NCBI RefSeq assembly: GCF_000003605.2
Contig: NW_003137329.1
Span: 419,948-483,947, forward strand
Reading direction: 5' to 3'
DNA: 64,000 bases
Origin: Saccoglossus kowalevskii
Taxonomy: Eukaryota; Hemichordata; Enteropneusta; Harrimaniidae
Position 1 is the first letter of the stretch; each line of letters opens with the position of its first letter. Positions 12,736 through 22,600 of this stretch are shown piece by piece. The notes under the pieces are model-generated. The model did not search any database, had not been told where the DNA came from, and saw only the letters and a program-made list of their open reading frames with translations. Position numbers and translations under genes: made by a program.

Positions 12736-13428
12736 CAGCAAGTTCCAGAAGTATTGGAGCAGCCAATTTGCAAACTCGCTAGCGAATTGGCTAACTGCTT
12801 TGGTTTTGACTATACGGTTGGCTTTCGAATCTCGCTAGCGCCGTCTTGCGGTAACGCCCACGAATCTATGTAACAGTGGGGAAACGATCCTCATACTTTA
12901 GAAGCTAATCAGCGACGGTCTTACAGTTGGATGGCGATTTTGCTTTGAAAAAACACCAGGAAAAGCGTTATATGCTCTTAGTGTACACACAAAAACGACG
13001 AATGAGGTCGATTTTTTTCAGCGGTTGGCTTAATGTTACCCCAACGGATCGTCTGAGTGTGAAAGTTTGTTATTTTCTCCCTGATTTGTAGGAAACTGTT
13101 TCTCAACTTGTCTATTTAGTTTCAAGCAGTGTTCAAGAAGGTTAACTTCATATAATAAATATCGGTGGATAAATCGTATTTATAATATTATCACGCCAGC
13201 TGACTGTGGCCATTTTCGGGCTCAAATCATTCAGGGGAATCCAGACATGGAGGATGAGGATGCGTAAAAACATTCTATGTCCCCTAATGCAATATAGACT
13301 CGCAAAGAGTGGACGCAAACTGGCGCCAGCGAGATTCGAAAAACAGCCGTTTAGTCAAAACCCAAGCAGTTAGCCAATTCGCTAGCGAGTTTGCAAATTG
13401 GCTGCCCCAATACTTCTGAGACTTGCTG
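12736..13428. mobile_element. TA-flanked DNA element with ~110-bp terminal inverted repeats
   Basis: The left arm (12736-12855) and right arm (13318-13428) are inverted copies. Both begin CAGCAAG at the outer edge and share GTATTGG, GCAGCCAATTTG, GCTAGCGA and TTCGAATCTCGCT. TA dinucleotides flank both ends (12734-12735 and 13429-13430), as for Tc1/mariner-type target sites. No transposase frame is visible in the ~460-bp interior, so it is non-autonomous. Confidence 0.7.
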
Positions 13429-13486
13429 TAAATCGCTGAATCCATTGTTTCGACGTGACGTCACACAACCACGGTTTTCTTCAGAC

Positions 13487-13573
13487 CATGGAAGGTACTA
13501 ACAGGAGACACGACGCCTCTCATGTGGTCACTCAAGCCTCCTAACTGGCTTATTTCCGTTAGTACCTTCCATG
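13487..13573. repeat. Perfect 16-bp inverted repeat (hairpin)
   Basis: CATGGAAGGTACTAAC at 13487-13502 is exactly complementary to GTTAGTACCTTCCATG at 13558-13573, with a 55-bp spacer. No coding or RNA-gene context is visible; it could be a small foldback element. Confidence 0.6.
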
Positions 13574-14235
13574 TTCAGACACTCGCTCTACGATTTTGTT
13601 TACATTTTGTGGAAGTCATTAAGTATTTTTGGCACAAAGTCAAGTTGACCGGTATAATGAATAGAGACAATATTGTTTAATCGAATTAAACCATTGCTGC
13701 TGTACTAGTATTTCATTCATAGTTTTGACATATTTAGACAGGAAATAGTATATACATGGTGTCATGGAAACATACAAAAAACTAAAAACGATGTCATTCA
13801 AAAAGTTAATATTTATATATAATTAAAATGTATACGTCACTCAGAGAAGATTACACATTCGCTATTTTAAGTTCTGCTTGGGTCTGTAAATTAGAAAACA
13901 ATATTACACATCATCGTTCTTTTGTTCGCATTCAGGTCGGGTATTAATTACTTAATCGCCGTATATAATTGCACATTTTATATACCGCAATGTAAATCTA
14001 AATAAACTCAACTTAAATAATGATCGCCATTTCAGAAGGTCGTCTCAGAGCCAGACATTACCCAATAAATAGTACATTACCACAATTGAGTCAGTCCATA
14101 GACCAACGTAATAAAATGCACGATTAGTACGTAATTGGGTGACATGATATTAATGAATTCACAAAAGTGTGCAACAGGTTATACAAAAACTAAGCGACGC
14201 TGCATAGTATTTTCCGGCCCTGCCATATGTTGTTT

Positions 14236-14460
14236 TTATTCCATGCAGAGACATAAGGCTGCAATCAGGTTCTTCCACTCCTGTCTATCCTTGGCCAACA
14301 TTTCTGCTCAACTCCAGGTCAGGTTCGCTTGGGCAAGTTCTGTGGTAATGGTTCTTCATGTGGTTTTTGGCCTGCCTGCGTTTCGTTTACCATGCCACTT
14401 GGACATATCGGATTTTGTTGCACACCAGCATTTGGATGCATAGACAGATTCTAAGGAAAG
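14236..14460 (-). mobile_element. LINE 3'-end relic (RT C-terminus)
   Basis: The minus strand reads the typical last ~60 residues of a non-LTR retrotransposon polyprotein: Gly-Arg-Pro-Lys-Thr-Thr, then Glu-Leu-Ala-Gln-Ala, then AKDRQEWKNLIAALC and a stop at 14236-14238. Two TGA codons interrupt it, one of them where the family has Trp after Lys-Thr-Thr, so it is inactive. No more of the element is visible upstream. Confidence 0.65.
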
Positions 14461-14882
14461 TATGTTGCGACTTGCACCTATTAGTTGGTAGTTGAGATAT
14501 AAATGTTTATCCCATGCACCTGTTATGCAATGGACTTGATCTGTGGATGATCTCAATTAGAAATTATGACATCTCTGAGGATACAACAAAGTTTTGAGGA
14601 CTTAGCAAGCCTTTTTAAACAACTTGTATTAAAATATGGTGAATAGCGACGTTTCTGTCATGTATCGTAAATTAGACTGAATTACTTCCAAAGTTCCAAA
14701 TTGAATCGTGCCATTTCATACTGCATGTTGATGAATAAATTGGATTATGATCAACTAAGTTTTTCATAAAAGCTCACGTCTCAAGAGTATTTTTTGATGT
14801 AATAACGACAGTATTTAATGCAAGTGTGCAGCAATTGTTTTGGCATATACAATACAGTACAGTACAGTACATTAAAAGTTTC

Positions 14883-15215
14883 CTATACAGAATACTTAAA
14901 TAAAACTTTATCACCTCTTCTTTCACAGAATCCATTTGGAAAAGATAGCAATAATTCATAATGTTGCCAGGTGACACTGCTCCATTTCAACCACCATTTC
15001 TTTTTTTTCATTTGCTTGATACTTGTTAGATCTTCATAGTTGATCCAGCTCAGCTCTACTTTTGTTGAATTAATTAATAGTATTTCAATTTTCAGACCGA
15101 GTGAATCACATGCGACTTTGCTAAATTTATTTGCAGATTCAGATCCCCTCTTCATCTTAGCTTGGAACATTTTAATCTTTTCTTTTAGACTTGACCATTT
15201 TCTCCTTCAATTCTA
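14883..15215 (-). other. Orphan minus-strand ORF of unknown nature
   Basis: An open frame of about 105 codons ends at a TAG near 14883. It reads a basic, possibly helical start and then a Trp-rich stretch (KKKKWWLKWSSVTWQHYELL). I do not recognise the family. It stands alone, without convincing splice sites, between a LINE relic and unannotated DNA; it may be a fragment of a mobile-element ORF. Confidence 0.2.
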
Positions 15216-16637
15216 CCCATTCTAAGAGTTTACAGTAACACAGCAAATAATGTTTTATCATCACGTTTAAGTTTTGAAAGAGTACAACTCAATGGGACAT
15301 TCAAACTGGTCATCCAGAAGATCATGACCGTGTGAAATGAGTCTTTGCTTTTCAAAGAAAATCACAGAATAAGGGTCTGTTAAGTTTAAAATAATTAGAG
15401 AACAGGGGGGGAAAAAAAGCGATGTTTTGAATAGTTTGTTGAAAATCTATTGTAACCAGTTGTGTGTGCATGCCAATGCAGACTTAAATAAGATATCCAG
15501 ACTGTAGTAGTTGTTTAAATGCAACAAGAAAGTGATTTCATTTACACTTTTGCACGATATATGTTGTGATTGTGAAAAAGGGACAAAATTTGTATGAAAA
15601 ACAAACATTAGGAACAAGCATTGTCGGGACAGGAAACAACATTCCTGCTTTCAAACCGAGTTATTTGGCTGTACCAGAATAAACAAAACACTAAACACAC
15701 AGGTTTCAGTTTCTGGTTTTACTGAAATTGTTAAAAGTGACTGCGAAGATATTTTGCATCAACAGATATAAACAATACATTAGTTGGCAGCAATAACAAA
15801 ATTGTAAACAAATGATAATTCTTTCCAAAATCTGGGCAGAAATATTTGTTTTTATTGTGAAAACTTGTGATGTTTTTTAACCCCAAGCCAAAGCAAAAAA
15901 AAAGTTACTCTTGTTCACCCATGACACTTTACGCGACCCCCCCAAAAGGTCACACATACTGGCACTTTCTGAGAGTACAAATTCTTAACACATTGTAAAA
16001 TATTATTCTGTACCCCACACCCCTTCTAGAATATGCAACCTTGGAATATTGTGCCTTGCGCTTAATGTATATACTCAAGTAGTAGTAGTATGGGAATTTG
16101 TGTAAACTATCATGGTGAAGTGGTAGTACATAATCCACACAACTTGTTTACATGGTGTTATTCGAGACTGCTTCTAATAGAGCAAATACATTACTTCTTT
16201 GACTGCGTTAACATGCCATGGTACGTAACAAAACTATCAGAAGTTTTCTTCTTAATCACCTTACAGTTAGGGATCATGTAGCCAGTGTTCTCACTTTTGT
16301 ATCATTGCCTAATTTTTTGTCTCACATTTTTTACTTACACAAGACAAGTTGTCTAAAAAAAATGGCAAGAAAATACAAGTGACAATACAAGTGTAGAATA
16401 ACCTGATGGAACAATTCCACTGCACATAATTTAATTTCTAGTGAGAACACTGTAAGCTTCATATTTCAAAGTAAATCTACTGTAAATCTTTCAAGTTATA
16501 TATAACCCCACGAAAGTCCACCTGGTTCCTTCTCACATGCTACATTTTCATGTCATTTTGATAAAATCTACCCGGGTACTGGACAATCTAAAAATAATTT
16601 GAATCATGATTTTAAAAAACAATAAAATAAATACATC
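15216..16637. other. Region 3' of NOP58, no gene recognised
   Basis: This stretch should contain the NOP58 3' UTR (minus strand). TTTATT on the plus strand near 15851 would be an AATAAA for NOP58, ~780 nt beyond its stop. Nothing else is supported. Confidence 0.4.
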
Positions 16638-19600
16638 TTAGTCAGAATCTTTCTTTTTCTTTTTCTTCTTTTTCTTTTCTGAACTTGGCTGCAATTTAAA
16701 ATAAAATAAATTTTCAGAAAACAAATTGATTCAGGATGTCAGGAAAAGTTACAAGAGAATATTGAATAGAAAGCAAAAAAGAGGAGATGCTCCATCAACA
16801 CGACATTCTACTGGTGCAACACCACATGAGGGGGCTGGCTGCAAATCCACATAGCGGCCCAACAGCCAGTACCTGTCATTTTAAACAGGTATAAAATTTC
16901 ATTTGACAGGCAAAAATTCTACAAATATGTTCTAATTTTGATTGGAAATTACCCATAAAAACATAATCCACAACAAATCTGTGGTTCCAGACTACGGACT
17001 GCCATCTTTCGAGTCAATAAATTATTATGAACAGATGCTACTCTATCTTCTAGCTATAATCCTGCCATATAAGTGTAAAAACAAATGCAATATGGTGGTG
17101 CTATGAAACAAGGACTTAGACTGGACCAGCTGTGAGTTGTCTCAGTGGAGGTAGTGACTGTCAATTATGATATCATCAACATAGGTAACAGTTTAAATTG
17201 ATTCATCATCGACAACATCAGTTTTTGTAGGATTGTACAACTTCTAGTTCTCCAAATTTTGCACATTACATATTTGTAAGTAATTTCTCAAATTTTAGCA
17301 ATGCCACCTTAGTAAAACTATGCTATAAAGGGGAATATATGATTACTTACCGTTTCCACAAGTGATGTTTCTGCTACTGGCGATTCAGCTTCTTTTTGCT
17401 TTTGCTTTTTCTTCTTTTCTTTCTTGCCAGGAGTTTCTTCTGCAAAACAACATTTAACATTAAAACTCAAGTACTTGCAAATACCAGTAAGGTCCCACGT
17501 TAAAACTGAAACCCAACTACAGGGCGAGGGAGAAACTGATGAATATCAGCAATACATAATCTAATTACAAAATATGCAAGTTTCTTGGTAGCCATTTTAT
17601 GTATTATGTGGCACTCCAGATTACGACCAAGCTGCTTACTGCACAACACTATAAAGCAAACTACACACAAGATCTCAGTTTAATGAAGACTTGGTCCAGC
17701 AATAATCCATTATATCTATGGAATTTGATTAAAGAAACCATTTACCAGCTTGTGTAGGAGTTTCAAATTTGACTTTCTTGGCCGGAGTTTCCTCACTTTC
17801 ATCCACATCTTTGTCCTTTTTCTTCTTCTTTTTCTTCTTTGGCGTTTCTTCCACTGCTTCTTCGGAGTCTGATGATGATTCTACTGGTTCTGCTTTGACT
17901 TTCTTCGCTTTGTGTTTAGATGGTGTTTCTCCTGTGGTATCAACCTCTTCTATTTTTCGTTTTTTGGCTTGTATCGTCGAGTCTAAACCGACACTGTAAG
18001 GGGTGACATCACTTTTGCCTTGGTATTTGCCAAATTTGGCCAGCTGTTTTCCAGTACCACTGATTCTCCTCGTCTGTCAGAATACATTTAAAACATTGGA
18101 GTCAATGCAAAACTATTTAAAAAGATTGGCTACATAACCCTAATACCTAACAGTCTAACCAATCAGAGCAGCTTGTTTGTTGGAAAGTTTGATGCATCAA
18201 ATTCACCCTAGTATGTATGTACGTACATACATACGCATATATATACATACATACATGCTTTGACTTGACCGGAACGTTGTCATGGGGATTACCGGTACAT
18301 ATTCCGAGGGGGCAGGAATGAGGCACAGAACCAGCATAAGAGGCAGTTTTGTCATGGTGAATAAATAAATCTGCCGAGCACATGTGACCAAACCAGCATG
18401 TACAAGGCTGAAAACAGTTTCAGCACTGATCATACAAGCTAGCAACCTTCCCACAGTGAGATATGGTTGTGTATAAAATAAAGAACCTAAACAAAATATG
18501 TTTTTCAAATTTTCACTCCAACTTACAGCAAACAGAGTTTTCGTCAATCTACATATTTTATATTGCAATGCAAGACTTTCACATGAATTGTGAAATAATA
18601 TTCATTGGATCCAAAATTAACAGAAATAAACTTACTGCTTGCTGTTCAATGGATCGTAACCTGTTTTCAAGTTTAGCTCTGTTTTCTATTCCCATCTCTG
18701 AGTTGTCATCTTCACCCAAAGCATCATATCGGATAGCGAGTGACGTCTTTGATGCTAACATACGCGACACCTAGACAGGTAGGAATGGAGAAAACAATGC
18801 ACATATTACATTACTTCATCAAAAGGAAATACTGAAATTTTAGTTATTTTATGTAATACAACATAATACAGTTGATAAAAATTAACAAGGAAGGGAGGAG
18901 GAAGGAATATAACACATGCCAGCTAGAATAGCGAGGAGGCTGTAACCACAGACGAGGACGAGGCAAGGGAGATGCTTATTTCGATTCCCACTTTTGAGCT
19001 GTGTTGTCTCAGTGGAGGTAGTGACTCAATTACAATATCATCAACATTAACAGTTTAAATTGATTCATCATCGACAACACAACACAATCATGATTTTAGT
19101 TCTTTTAGTTCAGTTGCAATACATTCAGTTTGTAGAAATCAGGTGATAGATGGTTAAATCAACCACATTCGAATACTGACTAGGACTTTGCTTATAATAT
19201 ATATGTACATGTGCCATTTTTGTGACCACCATTATTTTGATTTTTTTTCCCTCTAACTTGAAAACAAAACTTGCATCGCTACATGTTATAATTAAGCCTG
19301 GACTAGAAAAATGCAGTTTATTTTAGAAAATTAAAAATTGAATACTACTGTAAAAGGACATTTTCTGAAGGAAAGAATTAGTGAAATTAAATTCCAGTGA
19401 AAATACTTTTTTTTATGGTTTACATTCAAAAACTCTGAAAATATACAGAACGACCAAAATGTGTTTTTTTTTCAGTGAAAATTAATTCCAGCTAAAATAA
19501 AGTATTTCACATTTCATTACCACTACTTACTTTTCCTTTGTTTTTTGCCGACGTCTGTCCCACCATTGATGCATGGTAAATAAGACCATATTTAGGCGTA

Positions 19601-22600
19601 TCTTTCTTTGTTTTTAATGCTCTGAACAGCGCCTTCTCAGCTCCCAATATCTGTACAGTGGACGAGGGATGCTTTGCAAGATTAAGTAATGAACCTAAAG
19701 ATAAACATTAACAAATTACATGTCAGGATAACCCTCTTATAACAATCCAATGTTGGTCATTTCTGTAATCATTTATTTTGAAGAGTACTGGTGGGTATGT
19801 TTTACACAAACAAACCCAATAAAAGTAACTGAACGTCAAAGACAAACAAAGCGTTACTCGGGAAGCACCAGTTAACAAATCTAGGCCAATTCAAGTGGCC
19901 AGCTTTAATTCACAATTCTGCAGTTCATTTTTCTGTTACCATTCACAACAGTTATCAGTCCATGGAAAGTACCTAACAAATTTACCAAGTGGGATTAAAC
20001 ACCATTATACTAATGCAGCAAACACACTTGGTACATCACTCCAAACAATAAAGTTACAGGAGGAACGGAAGTTCAAATTGGTAAATTAGTGATACCTCAC
20101 TCCAAACAATTTACAATTAATACACTAAATCAGGCTGACAAAATTTACCTGCATGTGCTATGAGTCTTGCACCGACCAATTCACCAACCATTATTGTCAA
20201 GTTAGGTGCTATGGCAGTCATTCTGTTTTTGAGGTAGTCGTACAGCTGTGCTCTGTAATTGGAAATTTCTATAATCTGAAAGAAAAATTAAATTACTATT
20301 ATTTGATTCATCTTGCTACGACAATTATAGTCTGCCCAATCTTGGTACAGTTGATTTTGAGCAAAAATTTAAATTTAATGAAACAATATGATTTTGAATA
20401 GGACTCTTTGTGACAGGTTACAAAGGTTAGCAATGGTGGTGAGAGTTTAAAGCTCACCTGTTCACTAAGATACAAAATATTAGTGATATCCTCTTCTGAC
20501 ACTTCAGTGCCCATGGAAATTTCAGCCGCCTGTTTGACTTGTTCTTCTATTTCTTCTGGTAACATTTCTGAGAGGTCAGTACTGGAAGTATTCACACGGT
20601 CACCTAAAAATTATTATGTTAAAAGTTAGCCATCTGAAACTCGTTTTATGCCATCTGAATATCTCATAAATCGGTACAATTACCTAATACTGCTAACACC
20701 AGGATGACAGAACACATCAGAACAATTTGTATACATGTAAAGCAAAACATGTCATTTTGGTGCGCCCTCTGGTGGTACTAATTGAAATATCTTTTGTTTT
20801 AAAATAACTACATCTAGAAAAAAACTTAGATCTATAACGGAGCTTCGTATCCGAATTGCATTTTGTATGATACATTTCAACTCACCAATTTTCTTGATAG
20901 TTTTGGCAAAAGCTATGTTGTCAGTGACAATTTTCCCTAACTCTGGGAAGTGCCATCCATACCATTCACGAACCCTCATTATGTAATTATTCAATTCTTT
21001 ATCTAGATCATCCAATAGAGCTGTGAAAACAAAAGTATAATTCATTATTTGAAAAAATTCATGCTATAAACTGGAAACTTTTACAGTTATAGTTGAGTAA
21101 TGATTTTCATGTCCTATTTGTAATTTTTTTGAAAGGGTGGTGGTTATCAAAAATACATACATACAAAAAATTCAAACGCGCGACGTGACGACCACCACTC
21201 TTACCAGTAAATCAATAATACAATCTGGTTAAAAAAAATATATTTATGCCAGAGGTAGCTTGTAAGCATGGTCTGCCCTCATGTTGACAATATCTAGTCA
21301 GAGAAAAACTGTCTGAACACAACTTCCGAAATAATTTGGTCAGACATAGTTACACCAGCAGCTGTATATTAAAGAAAGCAGAGCCTTCATTGATTTTAAT
21401 CAGATTGCTCCAAGACCAGCTGCAAATTTTGACCTTTTCCCTCTTAGAAGCAACTATTACATGAATTAGATTGTCTCAGACGTTGATATTAATCTCATCA
21501 GAGGCATCAGACGAGAGGTGTAAGGTTTGTCATCACAGACTTCATGACAGCCTAACTAACATCAGAACACTGCTCATTTACTGCTTAATACATCCAGTTC
21601 ATAGCAACTACAGATAGCAAAACCTTGAAATACAATACAGTACTTACAGATTGCCTGCACAATCATGGTGTCCACTTTATCTGGACTGAACTTCAACTTG
21701 TACCTTGATAAACTATTGAAAGAAAAAGATGGCACTGAGCATGTATAAACCAATTTTCATTAATAATTTTCTATGACCAAAATTAGTAACAACTCGTCTT
21801 GGAAACACAAAATGCATCTCAAAACAAGACAGCAACACTTACCTATGTGCCAAACCCAAGGAGAAAGCACTGATTTCTTTCTCTGGTAACCCAGTTATCA
21901 AATTTGTCATCTGTGCTCGTATACCTCTCATCAGTTCGTGTATTGATGAGTTGCAAACACAACTAATGTTGAATTTTTCCTATTAACAAATAAAACAAAA
22001 TTGTATTAAAGAATTAAAATATTTTTTTTGCTTGATGAAGTTCATTATCAATGACAAGCTAGACATAAAATGCTGTATTTGCTCTATTAGCAGCACCATA
22101 ATTACAAATTATGATTAAAATAAATAATATTTGAATGATTCAGAATACTGTAGAATACTTTATTTTCGCTTGGAATTTATTTTTGCTATTTTCACTGAGG
22201 AAATAATTCTGTGAAAATAAAACCCAGTGAAAATACTTTTTCTCCTATATTTCACATTAAACTCATCAAATAACAGTAAAAATAAATTCCATACAAAATG
22301 CCCAAAAAGCCTTTTCAGCGAAAATAAAGTATTCCACAGTATAACAATTCCAATTTTGATTTATTGAATACATGCTTCTAATAAAGCAATTATGGTAGCA
22401 ATATTTATTTTTACTTAATGTATTTTATTATTATACATCTGTCACCGTAACGCCATACGTTACAGCGTGTCAATTTGGCGGTATTGCATTGGGTATTTTA
22501 ATCCTACCATATTGGGAAACGAAAATTCCAAATACGAAAGGATTTTGCGCATAAGCGTCTTTTAAGATTAAAAAAATAGTGCCCCCAGGGTTTGATCAAA

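Noticed and set aside
17769-17999. Phe/Ser-rich plus-strand frame
   Set aside because: Antisense of the Lys/Glu-rich NOP58 exon 12.
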